Below, one piece after another: positions 9,718 through 18,287 of a stretch of DNA of 34,626 nucleotides. Position 1 is the first letter of the stretch, and the number at the start of each line of letters is the position of its first letter. The notes under the pieces were generated by a model. The model did not search any database. It was not told where the DNA came from and saw only the letters and a program-made list of their open reading frames with translations. The stretch is from Candidatus Dormiibacterota bacterium (GTDB lineage: Bacteria; Chloroflexota; Dormibacteria; Aeolococcales; Aeolococcaceae), in assembly GCA_003131685.1 (NCBI GenBank), contig PKWB01000195.1:1-34626 (forward strand). The letters are read 5' to 3'. The translations under genes and the position numbers were made by a program.

Positions 9718-10962
9718 ATGACCAATCGCGTGACGTTCGGGATGGCCGCAATCCTCGCGGCCGCCGGTCTCTCCGCGTGCGCAGCCACGAGTGCGCATCC
9801 GACCCCGAGATCAACCACCTCGCCGTCGCCAACGCATGCTCCTGCGAGCAACCCTACGCCCGCCCCCGATCCTCCGCCGCCCGGTCCCGATGTGTCCGCC
9901 GCCCAGTTCGTGGACAGCGCACACGGTTGGGCGCTCGTGGCCTCGCCCGCCCTCGCGGGTTGCTGCAGCCCGCCTATGCCACAGCGGCTCGAATGGACAG
10001 CCGATGCTGGCACGACGTGGACCGACATCACACCGCCGTCGGCTCGCGGCGCCAGCTTGATCGGCGTCGACTTTCGCACCGAAGCTGACGGCTGGGCTGT
10101 GATCGCACGTGAACCCAACCTGCCGCCTTTGATCAGCCACACTGTGGACGCAGGGCGTGTGTGGAAGACCCAGCGCTTTCCATCGGGTCAAGCCGTGTAC
10201 GGGAACTACAGCAGCGCTGCCATAGCATTCAGCGACGCATCTCACGGTTGGGTTGTTGTCGATGAGGGGTCGAACTCGAACAGCTTCTACGGGATCGGCT
10301 ACCGCACGGTGGACGGTGGCCGTAGCTGGACGGCACTGTCCGTCCCTGCCAGGGGCGCCGTCTACTTCACGACCGCGACGACCGGGTGGATTTTCGGGAG
10401 CTGGGCACCTGGGGGTGGTTTCTACGTCACACACGACGGCGGCACCTCGTGGGCGGCGTCGTCGGTGCGTCCGCCGAGTGCCTATGCAGCGGATGTGGTG
10501 AGCTACGGGCCTCCCGGCCCGGACCTCCTGATGGCGGGGGCGCCGGTTGTTGAGGCCGCATTCAGCGATCCCACCAGCGGGACGGTCGTCGCGGTTGGCT
10601 TCTACGTCTCACACGACTTTGGCAAGTCCTGGTCCTTGTCTGGTGTGTACAAGGTGCCGTCGCCAAATGGGAATGCGTTCTCCTCAGCCATCCTCAGCGA
10701 CGCGGCCTGGTACCTATCGCCTCCGGAATGGCCGCACACCACGCTGGTCACCACTGCCGACAGCGGAGCCATGTGGACCACACGCACCTCCCCGGCGCCC
10801 CAAGGAGCATCGGGGGCCGGCCTCACGTTTGGCGACGTCCATCACGGCTGGGCGCTCGTCAACTTCTCGGGGTGTCTGAAGTACAAGTCTGACTGCTTCT
10901 CGGCCACGCGCCTTTATGGGACACAGGATGGTGCCGTCAGCTGGCGAGCGCTCAATCCATGA
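9718..10962 (+). CDS. Ycf48/BNR-like beta-propeller lipoprotein
   Basis: Lipobox GLSAC; repeats WTADAGTTW, VDGGRSW, HDGGTSW, ADSGAMW. Confidence 0.8.
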   Translation: MTNRVTFGMAAILAAAGLSACAATSAHPTPRSTTSPSPTHAPASNPTPAPDPPPPGPDVSAAQFVDSAHGWALVASPALAGCCSPPMPQRLEWTADAGTTWTDITPPSARGASLIGVDFRTEADGWAVIAREPNLPPLISHTVDAGRVWKTQRFPSGQAVYGNYSSAAIAFSDASHGWVVVDEGSNSNSFYGIGYRTVDGGRSWTALSVPARGAVYFTTATTGWIFGSWAPGGGFYVTHDGGTSWAASSVRPPSAYAADVVSYGPPGPDLLMAGAPVVEAAFSDPTSGTVVAVGFYVSHDFGKSWSLSGVYKVPSPNGNAFSSAILSDAAWYLSPPEWPHTTLVTTADSGAMWTTRTSPAPQGASGAGLTFGDVHHGWALVNFSGCLKYKSDCFSATRLYGTQDGAVSWRALNP

Positions 10963-11080
10963 AACGTCTGTCGCAGTTGAACTCTCAAATCAAATTCAAC
11001 GGCGTATCGGAAGGTCGGGTTGGAACGTTTTATGGGTGCCGACTGCGCGCCCTCTGCGTCAGCCGAGCGGGAGGTTGTTC

Positions 11081-12307
11081 ATGGCCCGTAGCGTGAGATT
11101 CGGTATGGTCGCGGCACTTTCTGGCGTGTTCCTCGCGGGCTGCGCCTCCGGGAGCACGCTGCCGTCAGCGTCATCGAGGCTTTCCCCCAGCGCAGCAACA
11201 GAATCGACTCCCTCGTTGGCAGAGACAACGCCGACGCCGCCGTCAACATCAGGTGGTCCGTTCATCGTTGATCTCACTTGGGTCAGCGATCAAACTGGCT
11301 GGGCGTTGAGCGCGGTCGAGTGTGCGTCGGGCCTCTGCCCCGAACTGGCAAGCACGATCGATGGCGGAAAGACCTGGCGTCGATTGCCGAGTCCACCGGC
11401 GTTCATCCAGAGCGGCACTGTTGACTGCAGCACAGCAGCGTGCATCCCCCATGTCCGTTTTGCCAGCACGATGTTCGGCTACCTCTACGGACCCGCGCTC
11501 CTCGTGACCAGCGATGGCGGGCAGACTTGGCGGCCGGAAAAAAGCCTCCCGGTCGAAGCCCTCGAGCCGACAGAGGGCCACGTCTACCGGATCGTGTACG
11601 ACCACGGCGGGTGTCCTGGACCGTGCAACCGGACCGTGGAGGTCGCCCCGGCGGGTTCGGCGACCTGGCGGACCGTGCTGACCATCCCATTCATGGATGT
11701 GGCATCGCGTCAGGACTCAGCCCAACTGGTTACGCAGGGCAGTCAGGATGTCTACATCGCGATCTACGGCGATCCCGCCGCGGGGGGTGGGGCGCAGCAA
11801 GCGGTCCTGTTCCGCTCCCTCGACGCGGGTCGCACCTGGCGCCGGCTGGGTGATCCATGCGGAGGCAGCGGGACCGCCGTCAACGACGCCGCCAGCCTCG
11901 CGGCCTCCGCAGGCGGATTTGCCGTTGTGTTGTGCGTGCCCCGGGGCGGCAACTCCGGTCTGTTCGTTGTAACCACTGGCAACAGCGGCGCGACCTGGGG
12001 TCCGCCCCACCCTGCTCCGGGTTCCTTCTTACAGCTCATCGCCGCAGCCAGCCCGACACATTTGGCGCTCGCAACCGCCCCGATGAACGGCAACGGTCCC
12101 GTCACCTACACGCTGTACGTATCTGCGGATGGCGGAGCGCATTGGTCTTTGGCGGTCAGCGACCCGGAATACCTCGACGCAGCAGCCCCCGGGAGCGCGT
12201 TTCTTGGCTTCGAGGATTCCGTGGTCGGCCGCTGGGTGGGCTTCGAGCGCGCGATTTGGACCACGGAGGATGGCGGCGCGACCTGGACTCGGCGGCCGTT
12301 TCTCTAG
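11081..12307 (+). CDS. Ycf48/BNR-like beta-propeller lipoprotein
   Basis: MARSVRFGMVAALSGVFLAGC lipobox; IDGGKTW, SDGGQTW, LDAGRTW, ADGGAHW, EDGGATW repeats. Confidence 0.8.
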   Translation: MARSVRFGMVAALSGVFLAGCASGSTLPSASSRLSPSAATESTPSLAETTPTPPSTSGGPFIVDLTWVSDQTGWALSAVECASGLCPELASTIDGGKTWRRLPSPPAFIQSGTVDCSTAACIPHVRFASTMFGYLYGPALLVTSDGGQTWRPEKSLPVEALEPTEGHVYRIVYDHGGCPGPCNRTVEVAPAGSATWRTVLTIPFMDVASRQDSAQLVTQGSQDVYIAIYGDPAAGGGAQQAVLFRSLDAGRTWRRLGDPCGGSGTAVNDAASLAASAGGFAVVLCVPRGGNSGLFVVTTGNSGATWGPPHPAPGSFLQLIAAASPTHLALATAPMNGNGPVTYTLYVSADGGAHWSLAVSDPEYLDAAAPGSAFLGFEDSVVGRWVGFERAIWTTEDGGATWTRRPFL

Positions 12308-12364
12308 CTCTGGACGCGTGGTCAATCGGGATCCGCGCAGTCGCGTGAACCTTTCGGACCATCT

Positions 12365-12949
12365 GTGGGTAGTACCTGCGTGACCGATGCGGAAGCCGTG
12401 GCGGCACTCGCTCGAGGCGAGATCGAGAAGCTCGATGTCTTGGTCGCTCGCCACAACGATCGCGCCCAGCGCCTCGCCTACGGCGTGCTCCGGGACCCAT
12501 CGCGCACCCACGATGTGGTGGCCGATGCCTTCCTCGCGATCGTGGCTTCGGCACATCGGTTCGACCCGAATCGTCCGTTCGCTCGGTGGTTCAACCGGAT
12601 CGTCATCAATCTGGCCATTAGGGAAGTCCAACGAGGCGTTCGCCATCGTCGCATCGCGGCGTTGTGGCGCCGCCCCACAGAAGACAACGACCCTTCACAG
12701 GTTGCTGAAGCTGGCGAGCTCCGCGAGGCGATCGCACGCGCATTCGCGCAACTCGACCCCCGTGACCGCGCCGTGGTCACGATGCGCCTGGTGCTCGGAA
12801 TGAGCGAGCAGGAGACCGCCGCGGCTCTGGACTGTCCTGTTGGAACCGTGAAGTCGCGGTTGGCACGAGCTCGGCACCAACTCAATCGCCACCTCCGCGG
12901 TCTCGGCATCGCGGGCGCCTCCGCAGCCCCTCTGGGAGACAGTCCATGA
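12365..12949 (+). CDS. ECF-type RNA polymerase sigma factor
   Basis: RAQRLAYGVLRDPSRTHDVVADAFLAIV and LDPRDRAVVTMRLVLGMSEQETAAALDCPVGTVKSRLARARHQL. Confidence 0.9.
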   Translation: MGSTCVTDAEAVAALARGEIEKLDVLVARHNDRAQRLAYGVLRDPSRTHDVVADAFLAIVASAHRFDPNRPFARWFNRIVINLAIREVQRGVRHRRIAALWRRPTEDNDPSQVAEAGELREAIARAFAQLDPRDRAVVTMRLVLGMSEQETAAALDCPVGTVKSRLARARHQLNRHLRGLGIAGASAAPLGDSP

Positions 12950-14415
12950 CAGACAACTCGTTCGACGTGCAGCTGGCCGACGCCCTGACCATGCCCGACA
13001 TTGAGGTCATGGCGACCGCAGATCTCCTCTCCCTGGTTCATGTGCGGCGACATCAGTTCGACCCCGGTAAGACAGCGTTTGCCGTGTCGCATGCGACCGC
13101 GCGTCAGGACCCCGCCCTCCGCGAGAGCGCCGGTGAATCGGCGGCACCCCCAGCGGCGCACGACACGAGGCGGCAGGCCGCACCAGGTCGAGGGGAACGC
13201 GGACGTCTCCTGCCCAGCGTCGGCGTGGGCATCGCCGTGGGAGTGCTCGTCGCTGCCGTCGTGGGTGGCTCGATGTTGGTGTTCCGCCACAGTGGTCCTC
13301 CCACCGCAGTGCCAAGCGACGCGGCACACCACGCTGCGCCGTCTCCCGTGCCAAGTCCCTCAGGACCGACTGTGACACCCAAGGTGGTCTATACGTTGCC
13401 GGCGGGTGAGAATCAGCCCTTCTATTTCGGGGCAGATCCAAAACGCCGGGGAGTTTGGTTCGTCACGGGCACCGACGCGGTCACATCGATCGTGTTCGTC
13501 AGCGTCAACCCAAGCCAGGATCACGTCTTCTCTGTCCATGCCTACTATCCACTCGGCGCCGCGGGCGGCATCGCGGTGGCGAGCGACGGAACCGTCTGGG
13601 CCGGGGTGAACATGGTGCTGATTCACCTCAATCCCACCACTGGCGCCGTGACCAGGTATCGGGTGCCAACGCCTAGCGACAGCGCCGCCGCAGAGGCGTA
13701 TAACCCGCCATTCGTCAAGGGAACGCATTACATCAGTGCGGTCGCCGTCACGGGCAGCAACACCGTCGCGCTGGCGATTGCCGACTCCGATCAAGTGGTG
13801 GTGTTCCACAGCGGGCGGTTCGCCGATTGGTCCCTGCCCACGAACACCGTGCCTGAGGATGTGGCCTATCTGGGTGATGGAACGCTTGGGGTAGCACTCG
13901 GCGATTTCAACACCCACTACCGCGACAGGGTGGTGACCTTCACGCCCGGCGGCGCGCGCAGCGAGAGTCAATTGATCGATGTCTGGAACTTGGTGAGCAC
14001 GGGCACGCACTTCGTGACGGTGGCCAACCGGATGCTCGTCTTCAATGCTCACGCGCAACTGACAGCGACGGTGGCGTTCGTCCCGGCGGTCAAACCCAAC
14101 CTGATCAACAACAGCGGACTCGGAATCCTCCCCGACGGAGACCTCATCGTGGGGAGTGGGAACGGGCTCCTCCGCGCGAGCCTGTCCAACGGGACGACGG
14201 TCAACTTGCTGTTTCCTCTCGTCTCCTGTCCGGACCGATCTTCCATATCCATCCCCGTCCTTCCGTCTGGGACTCCGACTCTTACCCCATTTCCCGCGGG
14301 ATCCCGGTGCGCGCAGGCACCGCAATTGGTGGCTTCTGATGGAGCCGGCGACGTGTGGCTCTTCCTGGGCGACCAGACAGAGATCGATGTCGTGGAGGGC
14401 GTCGAGTCGAGGTAG
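12946..14415 (+). CDS. Putative anti-sigma factor with extracytoplasmic beta-propeller-like domain
   Basis: ATGA overlap with sigma gene; cytoplasmic ~85 aa, TM (VGVGIAVGVLVAAVVGGSMLVF), then repeat-rich ectodomain. Confidence 0.75.
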   Translation: MTDNSFDVQLADALTMPDIEVMATADLLSLVHVRRHQFDPGKTAFAVSHATARQDPALRESAGESAAPPAAHDTRRQAAPGRGERGRLLPSVGVGIAVGVLVAAVVGGSMLVFRHSGPPTAVPSDAAHHAAPSPVPSPSGPTVTPKVVYTLPAGENQPFYFGADPKRRGVWFVTGTDAVTSIVFVSVNPSQDHVFSVHAYYPLGAAGGIAVASDGTVWAGVNMVLIHLNPTTGAVTRYRVPTPSDSAAAEAYNPPFVKGTHYISAVAVTGSNTVALAIADSDQVVVFHSGRFADWSLPTNTVPEDVAYLGDGTLGVALGDFNTHYRDRVVTFTPGGARSESQLIDVWNLVSTGTHFVTVANRMLVFNAHAQLTATVAFVPAVKPNLINNSGLGILPDGDLIVGSGNGLLRASLSNGTTVNLLFPLVSCPDRSSISIPVLPSGTPTLTPFPAGSRCAQAPQLVASDGAGDVWLFLGDQTEIDVVEGVESR

Positions 14416-14550
14416 ATAGGATCGAGGTCGGTCGCGGGGCCGGTTGGCATCGCGAGCGTTCGGACCGAGCCGGGCCCACCAGCTGTCATCGCCACGCGTA
14501 CTTGCTTTGGCAAACTGGCGCAGGCGCCACTGCGGCGTCCGGCGACGAGC

Positions 14551-14603
14551 CGGAGCCGATGGGGAGATTCGAACTCCCGACCAACCGCTTACAAGGCGGT
14601 TGC
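14551..14603. repeat. att direct repeat (distal copy; partial tRNA-Thr 3' portion)
   Basis: cggagccgatggggagattcgaactcccgaccaaccgcttacaaggcggttgc, identical to 31683-31735; the tRNA 5' half is missing here. Confidence 0.95.
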
Positions 14604-14667
14604 GCCGTACTGAGCCCTGCCAGCGGGCCCAATCTGAATACGGATACAGCAACCGCCCCGCCAATAG

Positions 14668-15192
14668 CTATGTAGCAGTGCGGCCGCTTCGCGGGGTGCG
14701 AGAGCGCTGGGAGACGATGCGGGCGCGGCCCTGGCCGGGATTCTTCGGCAGGTAGCCTCGGTCTGCAGCAGCTTCAATCCAGCGTCCCACGGTGCTCGCC
14801 GGCGCGTCTTTGGGGGGGTTCTTATCGCGCTTGCGCGCGAGCTCGAGCCAGAGTTCCGCCACTGCGCCCCGTGGTCGGCTCGGGTGCGCCCGCGCGCCAC
14901 GGTTGTACGCAGCGGCCACCCGCTTGAGGAGCGCATCGCTGAGCCTAGAACTTCGCTCCACCGGGAGCTGCACCCCCGGCACCGCCGTGACGGCGCGGCG
15001 GAGCAGAGTAGCCAGGCTGAGCGTCTTGAGCAGGCCGCTGTCGATCGCGACAGTTCTGCTGCGCACCACCAGGGTGTGACACCGCCCTTTGGCTGTGACG
15101 GTGGCTTCGATGCTGAGTCCGCCGGCACGCTCCCCCTCGATACGGATGTCGCCGTCGTCGGTCGGCTCGACGATCATCATCCAACCCTGCAT
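14668..15192 (-). CDS. Putative phage/ICE-type DNA-binding protein
   Basis: C-terminal HTH-like VAELWLELARKRDKNPPKDAPASTVGRWIEAAADRGYLPKN, seen in actinobacterial phage/plasmid small proteins (recognition only). Confidence 0.6.
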   Translation of the reverse strand: MQGWMMIVEPTDDGDIRIEGERAGGLSIEATVTAKGRCHTLVVRSRTVAIDSGLLKTLSLATLLRRAVTAVPGVQLPVERSSRLSDALLKRVAAAYNRGARAHPSRPRGAVAELWLELARKRDKNPPKDAPASTVGRWIEAAADRGYLPKNPGQGRARIVSQRSRTPRSGRTAT

Positions 15193-15228
15193 CGGACTCT
15201 CCCTTAGTTACTCAACTTTCTGGATCAA

Positions 15229-15246
15229 CCAACCCGGGTAGGTTGG
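15229..15246. promoter_or_regulatory. Inverted repeat CCAACC-cgggta-GGTTGG in divergent intergenic region
   Basis: Perfect 6-bp arms between the divergent 14668-15192(-) and 15276-15539(+) genes. Confidence 0.5.
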
Positions 15247-15260
15247 CGCGGATATGTCGC

Positions 15261-15289
15261 TGTATCGTACGTCTTATGACCGCGATACA
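15261..15289. promoter_or_regulatory. Inverted repeat TGTATCG-N15-CGATACA overlapping the XRE start codon
   Basis: Perfect 7-bp arms around ATG at 15276. Confidence 0.5.
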
Positions 15290-15539
15290 ACCACTACCCG
15301 CCCATGGCGGGGTGCTCCTCGACCCCAATCGATTTCGCCGTGAGCTAGCCATCCGCGGGATTACCGCTGGCACGGTTGCTGAGAGCGCGGGTCTCATGCC
15401 CAATACCGTCTCGAGAATCCTCACCGGACAGCCGATCAGTGTCACCACGCTGCGTCGCATCGCGAAGGCATTGCACGAGACACCGGTACTGCCAGGCATG
15501 GACGAACTGGTGCTCGGTGGTGCGCCCATCGCGAGCTAG
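15276..15539 (+). CDS. XRE-family HTH transcriptional regulator
   Basis: FRRELAIRGITAGTVAESAGLMPNTVSRILTGQPISVTTLRRIAKAL is a classical HTH_3 pattern. Confidence 0.9.
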   Translation: MTAIQPLPAHGGVLLDPNRFRRELAIRGITAGTVAESAGLMPNTVSRILTGQPISVTTLRRIAKALHETPVLPGMDELVLGGAPIAS

Positions 15540-15567
15540 CGGGTGCCCCCCGCTTTGGCTTCCTGCC

Positions 15568-15604
15568 GGTTGGCGGGGGAGCCGGAGCTCCCGCCGCGCC
15601 AACC
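15568..15604. promoter_or_regulatory. Stem-loop GGTTGGCG...CGCCAACC between the XRE and SSB-like genes
   Basis: ggttggcgggggagccggagctcccgccgcgccaacc; arms contain the same GGTTGG core as the operator at 15229. Confidence 0.5.
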
Positions 15605-15641
15605 AATAACCAGCAACGGTAATCCTAAAGGAAATCCAAGC

Positions 15642-16175
15642 ATGGCACCTAAGTTCCCCAAAGAGGGACGTCAAGCCGACCTCCAAGAGTTCACCTCGTA
15701 CCTCGTCAGCATCCAGTCGTTCGCGATCCAGCCCGAGAGCAAGTTCGGCACCTCGTTGAAGGTCGTGTACGAGATCGTCGATGATCCCGAGGCGACGGTC
15801 TGGGACTTTGTCAATTACCTGGACATCGAGGGCAATGCCAAGCTGGGCAAGAGTCCGGCCGGCGGTGTGAGCAGGTTTCGCGCCTTCTGTAACGCGGTCG
15901 GCGGCCGCTCCGAAGCTACGAAGGTCGCCTACTTCGACGACGAGACCATGGAGATCGTCTGGGCCGAAGGTGGCGAGTTAGTACTCGAGCCGGGACTGAC
16001 CCTGCGCATTCTCGGGGAGTTTCGGGAGCGGAGCGACGGCGAGGGAGCCGTGTTTCGCGTAACGAAGTACCGGCCGGCGGCCGAGCCCGAGAAGCCTCGA
16101 CGCGCAAATCCTCCGACGCCTGTCGCGTCAGAGCCGGAAAGCAACAACGTCGACCCCGACGACGTTCCTTTCTAG
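15642..16175 (+). CDS. SSB-like protein of the element
   Basis: RBS aaagga; 177 aa, OB-like length, acidic C-terminal tip NVDPDDVPF like the SSB DDIPF tail; followed by primase. Confidence 0.65.
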   Translation: MAPKFPKEGRQADLQEFTSYLVSIQSFAIQPESKFGTSLKVVYEIVDDPEATVWDFVNYLDIEGNAKLGKSPAGGVSRFRAFCNAVGGRSEATKVAYFDDETMEIVWAEGGELVLEPGLTLRILGEFRERSDGEGAVFRVTKYRPAAEPEKPRRANPPTPVASEPESNNVDPDDVPF

Positions 16176-16185
16176 CAAGAAATCA

Positions 16186-16226
16186 AGCGGAGGCACCCAG
16201 CCTGATGCGTTTCGGGTGCCTCCGCT
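16186..16226 (+). terminator. Strong stem-loop, likely terminator
   Basis: AGCGGAGGCACCC-15 nt-GGGTGCCTCCGCT, perfect 13-bp stem just after the SSB-like stop; weak U-tract. Confidence 0.65.
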
Positions 16227-16271
16227 CTGGAGCTAAATCCCAATGTTGACTCTCGCCTTTCTGCCGCTTCG

Positions 16272-18287
16272 ATGAGTGTCTCGGTTGCGGCTGCGTTGGC
16301 TCTGGCCGGTGATGGGTACAGCATCTTCCCACTTGTCCCCGGGGGAAAGCTACCGGCGAACAATGACGGGTTTCTCTCGGCTACACAGGACGAGGAGCGG
16401 ATACGCCAGTGGTGGCGGCGTCGTCCGCTCCCCAATGTCGGTGTGAGCACTGGCGTCGGCGGCCTGGTGGTGCTCGACGTTGATCACAAGGACGGGCGTG
16501 ACGGCCCGGCAAGCCTGAGACACCTGGAGGAGCGCTTTGGGGTGTTGCCGCTCACGCGGATCGTCCGCACCCCTAGCGGTGGCGAGCACATGTACTTCCT
16601 TGGCGGTGACGGCATCCGATGCAGCAGCGACACGCTGGCCGTCGGCATCGACATCCGAGGTGTCGGCGGCTATGTGGTCGGTCCCGGCAGCTCCATCGGA
16701 GACAGGGTGTACGAGCTGGAGGGATCGCCCCAGGAAGCGATGCTGCCTGACACGTGGCGAGACGCCTTGCTGCTCGCATCGCGCAACCGCGACGCCGTTC
16801 CCGACCCCGGTGAGCGCATCCCCAAGGAACAGCGCAACGACAAGTTGTTCCACGTCTATGCCCGATCTCTCAACGATCTGAGTCTCACTGAAGAGGAAAT
16901 TCGCGACTGTCTGCGGATCATCGAGCACGCCCGCTGTGAGCCCGATCCGAGCGAGACAGAAGCGGATCGCGAGAAAGAGATCGCCAAGATCGCGCGCAGT
17001 GCCGCCAGTCGGGAAGGCAGGGGGATCGTCATCCACGGCGAGGGAGATACCGCGCATATCGCTCTTATCGCGCAGCCCCCAACAGTGTGGCCAGAGATGG
17101 GCGAGCAGGCGTATCACGGGCTCGCCGGCGACGTGGTGCGCGCCATCTCGCCGCAATCAGAGGCGGATCCGGTGGCGATTCTCGTCCACCTCCTGGTGGG
17201 GTTCGGCAACCTTATCGGCCGTAACGCGCACTTCGTGGTCGAGTCCGACTGGCACTACACCAACCTCTTCACGGTGGCCGTCGGCGAGACCGCCAAAGGA
17301 CGGAAGGGGACCAGTTGGGGGCGCGTGCGTCGGCTGCTTGAGGCGGTGGACCCGCAGTGGACAGCGGACCGCGTCATGGGGGGACTCTCAAGCGGCGAAG
17401 GTCTGATTAAGGCCGTGTGCGACGACCTCGAGAAGCACAGCGCCAAAGGCGAGTCCGCAGTCGTTCCTGGCGTCAAGGATAAGCGGTTGACCGTGTATGA
17501 GGCCGAGTTCTCGTCCGTGCTCAAGCAATGCGCCCGGGAGCAGAACATTCTGTCGGCGGTCATCCGTCAGGCCTGGGACACCGGGCACCTGCACAACATG
17601 ACCATCGACGGGCGCAAGGCGACGGACGCACACGTTTCGATCATCGGGCACGTCACCAAGGCTGAGCTCCTGCGTCAGATCACCGAGACGGATGCAGCAT
17701 CGGGGTTCGGCAACCGGATCCTCTGGTACTGCGTCCGGCGCTCGCAGATGCTGCCACGTGGGGGCGCCGGCTCGGACGTATCCCAATGGGTGCAGCCGTT
17801 GCGGGCAGTCGTCGCGAACGCACGCGGCGCCGGACAGGTCGGCATGACCGAGGCGGCGTGGGAACGATGGGACTCTGTATATACGGAGCTCAGCACATCG
17901 CCACCAGGCCTGCTCGGCTCGATGATCGGCCGCGCCGAGTCACAAACCCGGCGGCTCGCGATGCTCTATGCGCTACTCGACAATGCCAAGCTCGTCGATG
18001 TCGTCCACCTGGACGCAGCGCTGGCCGTCTGGGACTACTGCGCCGACTCGGCTCGCTACATCTTCGGAAAGCGGCTTGGCGATCCCACCGCCGACAGTAT
18101 TCTGGACGCACTCCAGCGCAGCTCGCAAGGACTCACCCGCGAGCAGATCCGTAGCGATGTGCTCGGACGTCACAAATCGTCCGCAGAAGTCGATCGCGCG
18201 CTCGACGTCCTGCTCACCCAACGACTCGCGAGTGGCGAGACGGTGGCGACCGGCGGACGACCGGCGGAAGTGTGGAAAGCGACGTGA
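16272..18287 (+). CDS. Bifunctional primase/polymerase (Prim-Pol) with DUF3987 helicase-like domain
   Basis: VVLDVDHKDG and RTPSGGEHMYF Prim-Pol motifs; VAVGETAKGRKGTSW Walker-A-like DUF3987 motif. Confidence 0.9.
   Translation: MSVSVAAALALAGDGYSIFPLVPGGKLPANNDGFLSATQDEERIRQWWRRRPLPNVGVSTGVGGLVVLDVDHKDGRDGPASLRHLEERFGVLPLTRIVRTPSGGEHMYFLGGDGIRCSSDTLAVGIDIRGVGGYVVGPGSSIGDRVYELEGSPQEAMLPDTWRDALLLASRNRDAVPDPGERIPKEQRNDKLFHVYARSLNDLSLTEEEIRDCLRIIEHARCEPDPSETEADREKEIAKIARSAASREGRGIVIHGEGDTAHIALIAQPPTVWPEMGEQAYHGLAGDVVRAISPQSEADPVAILVHLLVGFGNLIGRNAHFVVESDWHYTNLFTVAVGETAKGRKGTSWGRVRRLLEAVDPQWTADRVMGGLSSGEGLIKAVCDDLEKHSAKGESAVVPGVKDKRLTVYEAEFSSVLKQCAREQNILSAVIRQAWDTGHLHNMTIDGRKATDAHVSIIGHVTKAELLRQITETDAASGFGNRILWYCVRRSQMLPRGGAGSDVSQWVQPLRAVVANARGAGQVGMTEAAWERWDSVYTELSTSPPGLLGSMIGRAESQTRRLAMLYALLDNAKLVDVVHLDAALAVWDYCADSARYIFGKRLGDPTADSILDALQRSSQGLTREQIRSDVLGRHKSSAEVDRALDVLLTQRLASGETVATGGRPAEVWKAT
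17049..17074. repeat. Copy of the origin-like repeat pair inside the primase gene
   Basis: accgcgcatatcgctcttatcgcgca, 25/26 identical to 18515-18540. Confidence 0.7.

Noticed and set aside
14551-14603. Second tRNA-Thr gene
   Set aside because: Only the anticodon-to-3' part is present; following bases do not form the D-arm or acceptor 5' strand. It is an att repeat.
13360-14664. 434-aa minus-strand ORF
   Set aside because: Antisense shadow of the 12946-14415 CDS in high-GC DNA; Arg/His-rich composition and no recognisable domain.
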